Shown: positions 8,639-16,522, numbered from the stretch's first letter. The stretch: DNA of 64,000 nucleotides from CBDCYS01 sp965226185 (GCA_965226185.1 CBDDCT010000005.1:434001-498000), one strand, 5' to 3'. Translations and numbers: made by a program. Notes: generated from the letters alone by a model not told the origin.

Positions 8639-9526
8639 GTGTCCCAAACCGTAATTCAAGAGTATATCGATTACTGCCGGGTGGAAAAAGGGCTTTCCGC
8701 TAATACACTGTCGGCCTATCGGCGCGACCTTCGGCGGCTGGCTGCATTCTGCGAGAAACAGCCGCGCTCGCTGCTAGAGGCCGGGGGAGAAGACCTCCAA
8801 GGGTTCCTCGACTTTCTCTATCAAGACAAGTTGAGCAGCCGCTCGATTGCCCGCTACGTTGCCAGCATCCGAAACTTCTACCTGTATCAATTGCGGCAAG
8901 AGCGCATTGCGGCTGATCCCACCGTCGATATTCGTTCACCAAAACAATGGAAGCAGTTGCCGAAGTTTCTTTCTTTGGAAGAAGTCGATCAGCTACTCGA
9001 TGCGCCCGATCCGGCCACGCCGAGGGGCGCTCGCGACCGTGCCATGCTGCAGTTGCTGTATGCGGCGGGGCTGCGGGTTTCCGAGCTGGTTGGAATTCAG
9101 CTCGCACAGCTCAACTCGCAGCTCGGAGTACTGAGAGTCACCGGCAAGGGAGACAAGCAGAGGATGGTGCCGGTAGGCAAGGTTGCGCTGGAGGCCATCG
9201 AGACCTATCTGGAGCATGACCGTCCGCGGATTCTCAAGTGCCGGCATTCTCGCTACCTATTCGTGACTGCCCGCGGAACATTGCTCACCCGCCAGGCGTT
9301 CTGGAAGCTGCTGAAGAACTATGGCCTACAGGCCCAGATCATGAAGAGCTTAACGCCTCACGTGCTGCGGCACAGCTTCGCGACGCATCTGCTCGAGCGG
9401 GGCGCCGACCTGCGCAGCCTGCAATTGATGCTTGGGCACGCCGACATCTCGACAACCCAGATCTACACCCACGTCATGCGAGAGCGCCTGCGGAAGGTAT
9501 ACGACGAGCACCATCCCAGAAGCTAA
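8639..9526 (+). CDS. xerD: Tyrosine site-specific recombinase XerD
   Basis: 295 residues, the standard XerC/XerD length, starting at GTG 8639. The N-terminal SAM-like core-binding domain (residues 1-95) opens VIQEYIDYCRVEKGLSANTL. The catalytic domain carries every family residue: Arg146 (AAGLRVSEL), Lys170 (TGKGDKQR), His241 and Arg244 (HVLRHSFATH), His267 (MLGHADI) and the nucleophile Tyr276 (TTQIYTHV). XerD with XerC resolves chromosome dimers at dif. The start and the LMLGHADISTTQIYTHV tail favour XerD over XerC. Nothing around it suggests a mobile integrase, and no dif site was recognised. Confidence 0.92.
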   Translation: MSQTVIQEYIDYCRVEKGLSANTLSAYRRDLRRLAAFCEKQPRSLLEAGGEDLQGFLDFLYQDKLSSRSIARYVASIRNFYLYQLRQERIAADPTVDIRSPKQWKQLPKFLSLEEVDQLLDAPDPATPRGARDRAMLQLLYAAGLRVSELVGIQLAQLNSQLGVLRVTGKGDKQRMVPVGKVALEAIETYLEHDRPRILKCRHSRYLFVTARGTLLTRQAFWKLLKNYGLQAQIMKSLTPHVLRHSFATHLLERGADLRSLQLMLGHADISTTQIYTHVMRERLRKVYDEHHPRS

Positions 9527-9571
9527 TCGAGAGTTTCCGACACGTCGGCTGCGAACACCTCAAAAAAAGTG

Positions 9572-9600
9572 TTGACAAACAGCAAGTACGTGTATATACT
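9572..9600 (+). promoter_or_regulatory. Near-consensus sigma-70 promoter
   Basis: TTGACA at 9572-9577, a 17-bp spacer and TATACT at 9595-9600. This is the best promoter match I see in the window. It faces the membrane-protein gene at 9771, giving a predicted leader of about 165 nt. Seen directly; activity is inferred. Confidence 0.8.
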
Positions 9601-9644
9601 CCTATTAAATGTTTGGCAACAGCGAGCACGGGGAACTTACGGGA

Positions 9645-9719
9645 GGGGCGCGGTCAGCGCCCCCATCCAATCGCCACGGCTAGCTGAGCAAACTTTGGCC
9701 TCAATAAGTGTAATTACAC
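9645..9719 (+). promoter_or_regulatory. Structured leader with hairpin and 12-bp palindrome
   Basis: Inside the predicted leader a perfect 7-bp hairpin (GGGGCGC, 5-nt loop, GCGCCCC; 9645-9663) is followed at 9708-9719 by the perfect palindrome GTGTAATTACAC. The hairpin could be a regulatory RNA element; the palindrome could be a protein operator. No known riboswitch consensus was recognised. Confidence 0.5.
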
Positions 9720-9770
9720 GTAACAGCCATCAAAGAGGGAGAATCCCACTGACCAACAGAGGAGATGAAC

Positions 9771-10571
9771 ATGGAAAGCATTACGAACCAACAATTCATT
9801 GATTTTATTCCTTACGTGACCGTGCCGTTACTGGCGGCGACGGTGCTCGGCTTCGTTCTGTTCATCACGAAGCGCGCGGAGAGACGCGGCCACGTCGAGC
9901 GGCAGCAGGCCCGCGCCCTGCAAGGCCTGGTCGCGGTTTGGGCGCTGTGGGGGCTGGCCAGCGCTGGCCTATCGTTCTCGGGAGCTTACGCCTCGGATTC
10001 GTTCTACGCCATGCTGCCGGGGCTGTGGATGTTTTTCATCCCCGTCTTCATTTTTGTCGCCTTTAGCGCCGCGTCCCGTTCCATTCGTGACGGGATCGGC
10101 AAGGTACTCGCCGCGACACCGCTTCACTGGCTGGTCTACTTTCAGGCGCTACGCCTGTCGGCCCTGGGAACCGCGTTTGAAACGGCCCGAGGTACATTCC
10201 CCCCCTCGTTCGAGCTAGCAGTCGGCGTACCGGACCTGCTCTTCGGACTGTCGGCGCTCTATGTGGGCCGGCGTGCAAGCGAGGGGTCGATTTCCAGGCG
10301 AGCCGTAGGCTGGTGGAGCTTAGCCGGCGCGCTTGTCATCGTTCCGGCCGCGCCGCTCGTCGCCCAGATGGGACTTGCCGGACCGCTCCAAGTGTTTACC
10401 GCCGAGCCTTCCGCGACAGCCCTCTTTGTCTACCCAATGGTCCTGGCGCCGACTCTCATTGTGCCGTTGTTCGTACTGTTCAACCTTCTCACCGCCCAAG
10501 CCCTGATCGGGCAGTGGTTCCCGAAGCGAAGCCAAATAGATCGCGCGCTGGCGGCGGAGGCTCGTTCGTAG
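9771..10571 (+). CDS. Polytopic membrane protein of unknown function
   Basis: 266 residues from ATG 9771, which has AGAGGAG correctly spaced; the ATG at 9765 overlaps that site too closely. About seven hydrophobic segments are visible, starting YVTVPLLAATVLGFVLFI and ending VLAPTLIVPLFVLFNLL, with a cytoplasmic basic loop (KRAERRGHVERQQAR) after the first. A central block FQALRLSALGTAFETARG followed by VGVPDLLFGLSALYVGRR looks conserved, as in an unnamed bacterial membrane family, but I assign no activity. It is transcribed from a strong predicted promoter through a 165-nt structured leader, so it is likely well expressed and possibly regulated. Confidence 0.75.
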   Translation: MESITNQQFIDFIPYVTVPLLAATVLGFVLFITKRAERRGHVERQQARALQGLVAVWALWGLASAGLSFSGAYASDSFYAMLPGLWMFFIPVFIFVAFSAASRSIRDGIGKVLAATPLHWLVYFQALRLSALGTAFETARGTFPPSFELAVGVPDLLFGLSALYVGRRASEGSISRRAVGWWSLAGALVIVPAAPLVAQMGLAGPLQVFTAEPSATALFVYPMVLAPTLIVPLFVLFNLLTAQALIGQWFPKRSQIDRALAAEARS

Positions 10572-10813
10572 AGCCACGGGTGCAGCCCAAGAATCTTGCC
10601 GCGACTTCATCGGCGCCGGGTTGGAGGCGCGGGCGGCGGGAATAGACGTCCGGAGCCGCGAGCCGCCGCAGGCAGCTCGCCCCAATACGGATCACTTACA
10701 GTAGTAGTTCCGCGGACGGTCTTTGTTGCATGGCGTTTGGTCTTGTTTCGGGCCTCGTTGAACGCCCACCGCACATCGCTCTCCGCGGAGACGAACGGGC
10801 TGGTTTGCTTCTA

Positions 10814-10909
10814 CGCCCCTTCCGGGGCTTTTCCCGTGATGGGTTTCGGACCCAGGGTTCCGCTTCGCTCCACCCTTGGGCTACTATCCTGCGCCGCTTC
10901 GCGGCTCAA
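10814..10909 (+). repeat. Dispersed repeat, family A, copy 1
   Basis: Begins CGCCCCTTCCGGGGCTT (a small hairpin) and runs through CCCAGGGTTCCGCTTCGCT to GCGCCGCTTCGCGGCTCAA. The same sequence, in reverse complement, is at 38845-38974 between hpnD and hpnC. The units are rich in short inverted repeats and are probably non-coding. Confidence 0.85.
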
Positions 10910-10926
10910 CGGCTCTGGGCTGGAGC

Positions 10927-10971
10927 GGGCGCAGCACGCTGCGCCCCTACACTGCATTTCGCGAACATCAA
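10927..10971 (-). repeat. Dispersed palindromic repeat, family B, copy 2
   Basis: Reverse-complement copy of the element at 3671-3713: the GGGCGCAGC/GCTGCGCCC palindrome with the CCTACAC and TTTCGCGA flank. It lies directly after the family A copy, so the two families can be joined. Confidence 0.8.
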
Positions 10972-11119
10972 TAAGTGTTGAGCGGCAGGGCTTACCAGCC
11001 GTAAAACGACTGGCCTGTAAACACCAAGCCGCGTGAACGCGGCTCAAATGGCCCGTATCACCCCGCTAACAGGCACGGAAGAGACTGCCATGCGTTACGG
11101 TCTGATTGGCGCACTACAC

Positions 11120-12337
11120 TTAGGAACGGACCACGCGGGTCTTCTCCGCTGATAGCAACTCGTAGACATACCCGCGCCATTCGATTCGGCGGGTCAGGGC
11201 CGAAGCCACGAACACATAGAGCCAGGTCCAGGTTGCGATCGGGACCATCCAGAAGTATGCCCAGCCGAAACGGTCCAGCCATTCTTCCCGTTCCGGGAAC
11301 ATCAAGCGGGCGACATATCCCCGCATCCCTCCCTTGCCCATCCCGGGCACAACGGTCAAAACCAGCCCTGCCAACCCCCAGGGAGCCTCCCCGAACAGGA
11401 GCATCAACAGACTCGCCAGCATCGCTCCACAGTAGAAAATATGCGCAACGAAGCCGGCCAGCCAGCGGTTGCGCCGGTAGACCCTGGTGATGATCATCTG
11501 GCGCGTCGCCCAGCGCAGGAATTCGCTTCCGCCGCAGTTCCCCGTCGTTGCTACCATCGCTCCGGGCACAAAACGGATCCCCAGTTGGGCCGCGTTCACT
11601 GCCGCCGAGAGGCGGTAGTCGTCGCTCACCGTGCCGCGCCAAAAATCACGCACCCTGGCCGTGTCAAAAGTCTTGCGGCGGATGGCCGTCGCCCCTCCCC
11701 ACGCGAAATTGCTGTCCTTGGGACTCATGTTCCCAGCGATCGTTGAGTCCCAGACACTGCGAAGCAGGGACCAAAAATCACCGCCGGAGGGGAAATACCA
11801 GCGGAAGCCCGTCGTGGCCCCGACGGACTCGTCAGCGAGCGGAGCAACGAGTGCTCGCAGCCAGCCGGCTCTGACCTGGCCGTCGGAGTCCGCAAAGGCC
11901 AGCACCTCGCTCGCCGGCCGCGCCTGATCGAGGGCGGCGGTCAAGTTGTGGACTTTCTCACCCGTGCCCCGCGGGGGCTCGCCAGCGACGACGAAGCGGG
12001 CCCGATCCCCGAGTAGCGTCCGGGCGGCTTGAACCGCCGGATCGCCTGCATCACGCGAAACGATCAGCAGTTCGAAGTCAGGATAGTCCTGCCCGGTGAG
12101 TGAGTTGAGATTCTCGGCCAGGCCGTTGTCGAGCCCTTTCACCGGGAGTATCAGCGAAACGGCGGGCAGATACTCAACCGCCGTCTCTTCCGGGCCCTGT
12201 TCGCCGACGGCCATATCGGGATCCGGCGCGCGCAATTCCCCTTCGACATACTCGAGATATTGCCGTCCCGACCGGACCGACAAGAGAGCAGCCGCGCCGG
12301 CAGGGACGACAAACAACCAGAAAAGCAAGCTCAGCAC
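11120..12337 (-). CDS. Membrane glycosyltransferase, family 2/21 (ceramide glucosyltransferase-like)
   Basis: 405 residues from a GTG start at 12337; the ribosome site is weak. An N-terminal membrane segment (MLSLLFWLFVVPAGAAALL) precedes a GT-A domain with VSLILPVKGLDNG, then the DXD-like FADSD, a SDDYRL acid motif and a RWATRQ motif of the Q/RxxRW type, all typical of processive or GT21 inner-membrane transferases. Three or four C-terminal membrane segments follow. It would use a nucleotide sugar at the cytoplasmic face to glycosylate a lipid. HpnI-like, ceramide-type and other lipid acceptors are all possible. Isolated: convergent with the membrane protein and preceded by repeat-bearing DNA. 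Confidence 0.8.
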   Translation of the reverse strand: MLSLLFWLFVVPAGAAALLSVRSGRQYLEYVEGELRAPDPDMAVGEQGPEETAVEYLPAVSLILPVKGLDNGLAENLNSLTGQDYPDFELLIVSRDAGDPAVQAARTLLGDRARFVVAGEPPRGTGEKVHNLTAALDQARPASEVLAFADSDGQVRAGWLRALVAPLADESVGATTGFRWYFPSGGDFWSLLRSVWDSTIAGNMSPKDSNFAWGGATAIRRKTFDTARVRDFWRGTVSDDYRLSAAVNAAQLGIRFVPGAMVATTGNCGGSEFLRWATRQMIITRVYRRNRWLAGFVAHIFYCGAMLASLLMLLFGEAPWGLAGLVLTVVPGMGKGGMRGYVARLMFPEREEWLDRFGWAYFWMVPIATWTWLYVFVASALTRRIEWRGYVYELLSAEKTRVVRS

Positions 12338-12477
12338 CGAGAGAGTCTATCACAGGCGATGGAGGGCAGCGATCGACGCCTTACTTCCGCGCTGGCTGCC
12401 GACCCTTCCCCGACGCGGATCAGACGCAACCAAAGAGGTCCACGGGGTTGACGGGATAGAGACGCGACTTCGAAGAA

Positions 12478-12511
12478 GCGCGGACTTCCGTCCGCGCCTC
12501 TGTCCGGCCGT
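12478..12511 (+). repeat. Dispersed hairpin repeat, family D, copy 1
   Basis: A perfect 8-bp hairpin (GCGCGGAC, TTCC loop, GTCCGCGC) followed by CTCTGTCCGGCC. A close copy lies at 32520-32553. Both are in intergenic DNA upstream of minus-strand genes or between genes. Confidence 0.75.
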
Positions 12512-12577
12512 CTGAACTTTCCTGCTTACGACGATACTTGCCTCGGTGTCAGATCAGGGTTTGCGGCGCGGGAAGGG

Positions 12578-13330
12578 TCAATAGGTTGCCCGGCCGCCGC
12601 TGACGTCGTAGCACTGGCCCGTGACGAACGAGCAGTCCGGGCTCGCCAAGAAATGAACGACCGCGGCGACCTCTTCGACAGTTCCGGTCCTTCCTCGCGG
12701 GATTCGCGAGATCATGTACTCGACTTGCTCGTCGGTGAGTTGATGCAAGATCGGCGTACGGATGACGGTTGGCGTCACGGCGTTGACGCAGATGTTGTTC
12801 GTCGCCACTTCCTTGGCCATCGATTTCGACAGAGCGATGACACCTGCTTTGGACGCTGAGTAGGCGACCATGTTGGGGTTTCCCTCTTTACCCGCGAGGG
12901 AAGCGATATTGACAATGCGGCCGTAATCGCGTCCGCGCATGTGGGGTATCACGGCCCGGCAGCACAGAAAGACGCCGGTGAGGTTGACGGCGATGACTTT
13001 TGACCAGTCCTCGTCCTCTTGTTCCCAGATCGGCGCGGCGCGTCCGGCGATGCCGGCGTTGTTGACGAGGATGTCGAGCTGACCGCTTTTTTCGACGACT
13101 TCCGCGACGGCGGCCTCGACTGAGGCGCGTTCGGAAACATCCAGGGCGACGGGATAGGCCTTGGCGCCCTCCCCGCCAAGCCGCTCTGAAACTTCGCGGG
13201 CCCGGTCCATCGCCAGATCCGCGACGGCAACTTCCGCGCCGGCCTTGGCGAGGCGAACGACGATTCCTTCACCAATGCCCTGGGCGCCTCCCGTAACGAG
13301 GGCGGTTTGCCCGGTGAGATCGAAGCTCAT
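12578..13330 (-). CDS. Short-chain dehydrogenase/reductase
   Basis: 250 residues, classical SDR size. The Rossmann motif is TGGAQGIGEG, the NNAG motif is in LVNNAGIAG, the catalytic serine is in IVNIASLAG and the catalytic pair is YSASK. The C-terminus has the substrate-loop block NAVTPTVIRTPIL. FabG-like or sugar-alcohol dehydrogenases (for example 2-keto-3-deoxy-fuconate type) share this pattern, so the substrate is open. Its ATG overlaps the rplI stop by four bases (ATGA), so it is translationally coupled to a ribosomal protein gene. That is unusual, since a replicative helicase or stress gene is the commoner neighbour. Confidence 0.85.
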   Translation of the reverse strand: MSFDLTGQTALVTGGAQGIGEGIVVRLAKAGAEVAVADLAMDRAREVSERLGGEGAKAYPVALDVSERASVEAAVAEVVEKSGQLDILVNNAGIAGRAAPIWEQEDEDWSKVIAVNLTGVFLCCRAVIPHMRGRDYGRIVNIASLAGKEGNPNMVAYSASKAGVIALSKSMAKEVATNNICVNAVTPTVIRTPILHQLTDEQVEYMISRIPRGRTGTVEEVAAVVHFLASPDCSFVTGQCYDVSGGRATY

Positions 13331-13929
13331 TGCGATTCTTCCCTATCGGTTGCGGCTTGCTCGCCGCTATCATCGGCAGCAGGCTCGCCGGCCGGGACCG
13401 CTTCGGCCTCAGCCGCATTGCTCGCGGAGGATGAATCTTCGACAGACTCTTCGGCCGCTTCGGTGGCTGCCTCCTCTTCGCGGCCTTCGGCCAATACCCG
13501 AATCTTCAAAGGAATATCGATATCTCGATGCAAGTGGATCTTCACGTCGTGTTCGCCCACCATTCGGATTGGGCGGTCCACGAGAATCTTGTGCCGATCC
13601 ACGGTGTAACCCATCTGCTCGAGCTCGGCGGCGATGTCGCGCGAGGTGACTGAACCGAACAACTGGTCGGCATCACCGGCGCGGGCGACAATCTTGATCG
13701 TCAGTCCCGACAGGATTTCACCCATCATTTCAGCGTCGCCCTTGAGGCGGGCCGCTTCACGGTCGGAAGCCACTTTCATCTGACCAATCTGTCCCTTGTT
13801 TGCCATCGTAGCGGGGATGGCCAGACTTTTTGGGAAGAGATAGTTGCGAGCGTAGCCCTTGGCAACCTTGACCACGTCGCCTTTCGATCCTAGTTTCAGG
13901 ACCTCCCGCGTAAGAATGATTTCAACCAT
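13327..13929 (-). CDS. rplI: 50S ribosomal protein bL9 with long acidic tail
   Basis: 200 residues from ATG 13929, with GAGG just upstream. Earlier in-frame codons lie inside rpsR and are not used. The N-terminal domain starts MVEIILTREVLKLGSKGDVV and has GYARNYLFP, the bL9 signature. The central helix and C-terminal domain (FGSVTSRDIAAEL, DRPIRMVGEHDVKIHLH) are complete at about residue 150. A further 50 residues are almost wholly Ala, Glu, Ser and Asp, giving a strongly acidic disordered tail not found in the usual bL9 of about 150 residues. Ten bases after rpsR; overlaps the downstream SDR. Confidence 0.95.
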   Translation of the reverse strand: MVEIILTREVLKLGSKGDVVKVAKGYARNYLFPKSLAIPATMANKGQIGQMKVASDREAARLKGDAEMMGEILSGLTIKIVARAGDADQLFGSVTSRDIAAELEQMGYTVDRHKILVDRPIRMVGEHDVKIHLHRDIDIPLKIRVLAEGREEEAATEAAEESVEDSSSASNAAEAEAVPAGEPAADDSGEQAATDREESQ

Positions 13930-13939
13930 ATGTTTTTCC

Positions 13940-14482
13940 TCACCCGTCCGGTGACTCGGCCGCCGGTTTGGTTTCGGCTGAGGCGGGCTTATCGGCCTTG
14001 GTTGCAACTGGTTTGGCCTCAACTGGCTTGGACTCAACCGCCTTGGCTTCAACCGGCTTGGCTTCAACCGGCTTGGCCTCAGCCGACTTGACTTCGACCC
14101 GGGGCGACCTCAGTGAGTCTGATGCGCCGGCGAAAGGCAGCAACGCGATATTGCGAGCACGCTTGATGGCGATTTTCAGCTTTCTCTGATGCATCGCCCC
14201 CAATCCGGTATGCCTGCGGGGCAGGATCTTGCCACGATCACCGATGAATTGCTTCAGGACGTCAACGTCCTTGTAGTTGATGTCGTCAATCTTGTTGACG
14301 GCGAAATAGTCGACCTTCTTTCTTCGGAAGAAACGACGTCCGCCGCCACCACCACCCGGCCGGCCGCGAGGCCGCTGGTCTCTTGATTCTGGCCTGCTAG
14401 CTGGTCTACTATCTGGTCTGCTAGCTGGTCTACTATCTGGTTTGCTGGCTGGTTTACTTGCCGTGCTTTGTTCTTCTGCCAT
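13940..14482 (-). CDS. rpsR: 30S ribosomal protein bS18 with long N- and C-terminal extensions
   Basis: 180 residues, over twice the usual 75-90. The bS18 core is clear near residues 50-118: RRFFRRKKVDYF, IDDINYKDVDVLKQFI, GKILPRRHTG and HQRKLKIAIKRARNIALLPF. Before it lie about 48 residues of Ser/Arg/Pro repeats (SRPASRPD) and a glycine run. After it lie about 60 residues of AKPVE repeats. Both extensions are encoded by tandem DNA repeats (24-bp and 15-bp units), so they probably arose by repeat expansion. Both would be disordered at the ribosome surface. It lies in the rpsF-rpsR-rplI cluster. Confidence 0.95.
   Translation of the reverse strand: MAEEQSTASKPASKPDSRPASRPDSRPASRPESRDQRPRGRPGGGGGGRRFFRRKKVDYFAVNKIDDINYKDVDVLKQFIGDRGKILPRRHTGLGAMHQRKLKIAIKRARNIALLPFAGASDSLRSPRVEVKSAEAKPVEAKPVEAKAVESKPVEAKPVATKADKPASAETKPAAESPDG
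14005..14098 (+). repeat. 15-bp tandem repeats in rpsR 3' part
   Basis: About six degenerate copies of GGCTTGGCTTCAACC on the plus strand, encoding VEAKP-type pentapeptides in bS18 on the minus strand. The phase of three keeps the reading frame when copies are gained or lost. Confidence 0.8.
14395..14458 (+). repeat. 24-bp tandem repeats in rpsR 5' part
   Basis: Two near-identical 24-bp units (14395-14418, 14419-14442) and a partial third, encoding SRPASRPD in the N-terminal extension of bS18. Confidence 0.85.
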
Positions 14483-14516
14483 GAGTCATCCTTTTCCGTG
14501 GTAATTCGGCCTCCGG

Positions 14517-14987
14517 CTACTCGCCTTCGGCATCTGGTTTCGCCGACGCGGCAGGTTTCGCCGACGCGGCGGGTTTCGCTGGCGCGGCGGGCGCCGCCGG
14601 GCGGGCCTTTCTCTCCGCGGAGGCTGGTTCCCGGGAGCGTTTCTTGGATGCCCGCTTCTCGCGTTTCTTGCGCATCTTCTCGAGCCGCTTCATCTCCACG
14701 TCGATGCGAACGGTCATGAACTTGATGATCGGGTCGGCGACCTTCATGCGCCGCTCGACCTCTTTGGAAAGACCCGCGTTTTCCTCGACCGAATAATTGA
14801 CAAAGACGTAATACCCCTCAAAATAGCGCTGGACCCGATAGGCCAAACGCCGTTTCCCCCATCTGTCAACTTTGTTGATGGTCCCGCCGCCCTCGGTGAT
14901 CGTCGAGGTCACCTGGTCGATCGAAGCGTCAAGTTCCTCCTCCGGCGCATCCGGTTTTACGATAAAGATGGTTTCGTAGATTCTCAT
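14517..14987 (-). CDS. rpsF: 30S ribosomal protein bS6 with basic Ala/Pro-rich tail
   Basis: 156 residues; the bS6 core (about 1-100) starts MRIYETIFIVKPDAPEEEL and includes WGKRRLAYRVQRYFEGYYV, the RNA-facing signature. The remaining 55 residues begin with Lys/Arg (KKREKRASKKRSRE) and end in repeats of AASAKP. It starts inside the pth stop (ATGA overlap), so translation is coupled to pth. It precedes rpsR by 34 bp, the standard bS6-bS18 order, in which the two proteins bind together on the 30S platform. Confidence 0.95.
   Translation of the reverse strand: MRIYETIFIVKPDAPEEELDASIDQVTSTITEGGGTINKVDRWGKRRLAYRVQRYFEGYYVFVNYSVEENAGLSKEVERRMKVADPIIKFMTVRIDVEMKRLEKMRKKREKRASKKRSREPASAERKARPAAPAAPAKPAASAKPAASAKPDAEGE
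14536..14589 (+). repeat. 18-bp tandem repeats in rpsF 3' part
   Basis: Three adjacent units of GGTTTCGCCGACGCGGCN (14536, 14554, 14572), encoding AASAKP-type hexapeptides at the bS6 C-terminus. The third copy differs by two bases. Confidence 0.85.
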
Positions 14988-15571
14988 GTTTCCTCAGTCG
15001 ATCCGGCGGCGCGACGATTATAAACCGTCATGGCCTTGGCGGCGCCGTCGGATATAAAAAGTCGGACAGCATCGGCCGCTTGTCCGAGTACGTCTTGTAG
15101 CTGCTCCAACTGAGCAGGCCGGAATGGCCGAAGCACAAATTCAGTCGAGTCGCCCGTGGGGCGCCCCGGGTGAATTCCCACCCGCAAGCGAGGGAATTCG
15201 GAGGTTCCGAGAGCCTGAATGATTGACTCAAGCCCGCGATGCCCTCCAGCCGAGCCATGCTCACGTATTCGAATACTTTCCCAAGGCAGCGCCAGCTCAT
15301 CAAAGATGACGAGCAACTCCTTCGGTTCCATTTCATACTTGCCCAGCAACGACTTCACCGGGCCTCCGCTCAGGTTCATGAACGAAAGCGGCTTGGCAAG
15401 CAGCGCCGGCTTGCCACGGATTTCACCCTTCCCAACCAAACAATTAGCTTCGGGCCGGACTACCCGAATTCCTTCATCCGACGCCAAACGGTCAATGGCG
15501 AGGAATCCGAGATTGTGGGGAGTGCGTTCATATTTCGGGCCCGGATTCCCGAGCCCCACGATTAGATGCAT
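14984..15571 (-). CDS. pth: Peptidyl-tRNA hydrolase
   Basis: 195 residues from ATG 15571, giving the typical start MHLIVGLGNPGPKYE; an upstream GTG at 15598 would add nine residues not seen in the family. Conserved residues are present: Asn in GLGNPG, catalytic His in TPHNLGF, Asn in SFMNLSGG, Asp in IFDELALP, and GGHRGLESI. It hydrolyses the ester bond of peptidyl-tRNAs released from stalled ribosomes, in the cytoplasm. It is placed between rplY and rpsF, overlapping rpsF by four bases. Confidence 0.95.
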   Translation of the reverse strand: MHLIVGLGNPGPKYERTPHNLGFLAIDRLASDEGIRVVRPEANCLVGKGEIRGKPALLAKPLSFMNLSGGPVKSLLGKYEMEPKELLVIFDELALPWESIRIREHGSAGGHRGLESIIQALGTSEFPRLRVGIHPGRPTGDSTEFVLRPFRPAQLEQLQDVLGQAADAVRLFISDGAAKAMTVYNRRAAGSTEET

Positions 15572-15648
15572 GACTCTTGCAGCGGTGTCATCCGCCACCG
15601 GGGCCCGAGAGCCCTAAGATCCATCACCATCGTTTCGCACTGCAGCGG

Positions 15649-16314
15649 TCACTCGCTTTCCTCGGTCTTGCCCTTCTCCGCTACTTCTGGTTCGGCTGCG
15701 GCTCCCTCTTCGCCCTCCTCGGCTGTCACATCTTCTTCTTCTTCCACTTCAATCTTCGGCGCGATCACGTGTACCACGATCCGCTCGGGAGGAGTTACAT
15801 ATTCGTATATGTCAGACGCCGGCAAGTCGCGGACTCGAATTGCATCTCCGACCGCTAGAGCGGTCACGTCAATTTCAATCGACGCCGGAACCTCCAGCGG
15901 TAAGCACTCGATCTCGATCTCACGGGAAACGATGTCTTCCAGTCCGCCTTCGTCCTTGACTCCAATGGGGGTTCCCTGCGTTGCGATCGGCACCCGAAGC
16001 GTTACTTTCTTGGCTAGGTCAACGCGTTTCATGTCGACATGAAGCAGATACCCATGCAGCGGATCGACCTGCCAGTCCGCGGCCATGGCGGATGCTGTAT
16101 CCATCCCATCAACCTTGATGTTCAGAATCTGGTTGTGGCCCGAAGGAGACTTGAGGATACGAGTCATCTCTTTGGTGTCCATCGAGATGGCGACCGGGTC
16201 GGCGGCCAAGCCATACAGGATCGCCGGGACCATGCCCTGCCGTCGCAGGCGCCGGGCTTCATTCTTTCCCCGGCTGTTCCGAACAGTAACTTCGAATTCA
16301 AGCTGTTGTTCCAC
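15649..16314 (-). CDS. rplY: 50S ribosomal protein bL25, long (Ctc/TL5) form
   Basis: 221 residues. The N-terminal 5S-rRNA-binding domain covers about the first 95 residues (EARRLRRQGMVPAILYG, GHNQILNIKV, VDPLHGYLLHVDMKRVD). The Ctc C-terminal domain follows (LRVPIATQGTPIGVKDEGG, EIECLPLEVPASIEIDV). The last 35 residues are a Glu-rich tail, which is common in this family. It binds 5S rRNA in the large subunit. The gene lies 77 bp before pth and is separated from prs by a repeat-bearing spacer. Confidence 0.95.
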   Translation of the reverse strand: MEQQLEFEVTVRNSRGKNEARRLRRQGMVPAILYGLAADPVAISMDTKEMTRILKSPSGHNQILNIKVDGMDTASAMAADWQVDPLHGYLLHVDMKRVDLAKKVTLRVPIATQGTPIGVKDEGGLEDIVSREIEIECLPLEVPASIEIDVTALAVGDAIRVRDLPASDIYEYVTPPERIVVHVIAPKIEVEEEEDVTAEEGEEGAAAEPEVAEKGKTEESE

Positions 16315-16379
16315 AGCTACCTCCTCCTACTCGCCCTAGCCCGCATTTCTCACCGCCTGACGGTCGAAGCACGCGACAG

Positions 16380-16522
16380 GCCCGCCATTACTTCGTTGCA
16401 CTTGCTCGCCGTACTCAACGTACTGTCACGTACGCCTCCGTTCGTCAAGCGGCGCGCGCCTCCTACTGACGCGCCTCTCACGCACTTCGCCTCGCCACGC
16501 GGCGAGAAAAGCGGGCTGGCCA
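16380..16522 (+). repeat. Dispersed repeat, family C, copy 1
   Basis: Occupies most of the 271-bp gap between prs and rplY. It matches the reverse complement of 63763-63910 near the window end. Shared blocks include CTTGCTCGCCGTACTCAACG, CGTCAAGCGGCGCG and CGCCTCTCACGC. It sits inside a housekeeping cluster, so it is transcribed. Confidence 0.8.

Larger units (their letters stand above)
10572..11119. other. Intergenic region between convergent genes, mostly repeats
   Basis: No gene is supported. The central 180 bp are repeats of families A and B, listed separately. Short open frames across them are repeat-derived. The flanks show nothing else. Confidence 0.6.

Noticed and set aside
10730..10981. 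Small open frames across the family A/B repeat
   Set aside because: The frame is inside repeat DNA that also occurs elsewhere in the opposite orientation, with no ribosome site.
13940..14067. In-frame extension of bL9 upstream to 14067
   Set aside because: The extension lies within rpsR and precedes the normal bL9 start, which has its own ribosome site.
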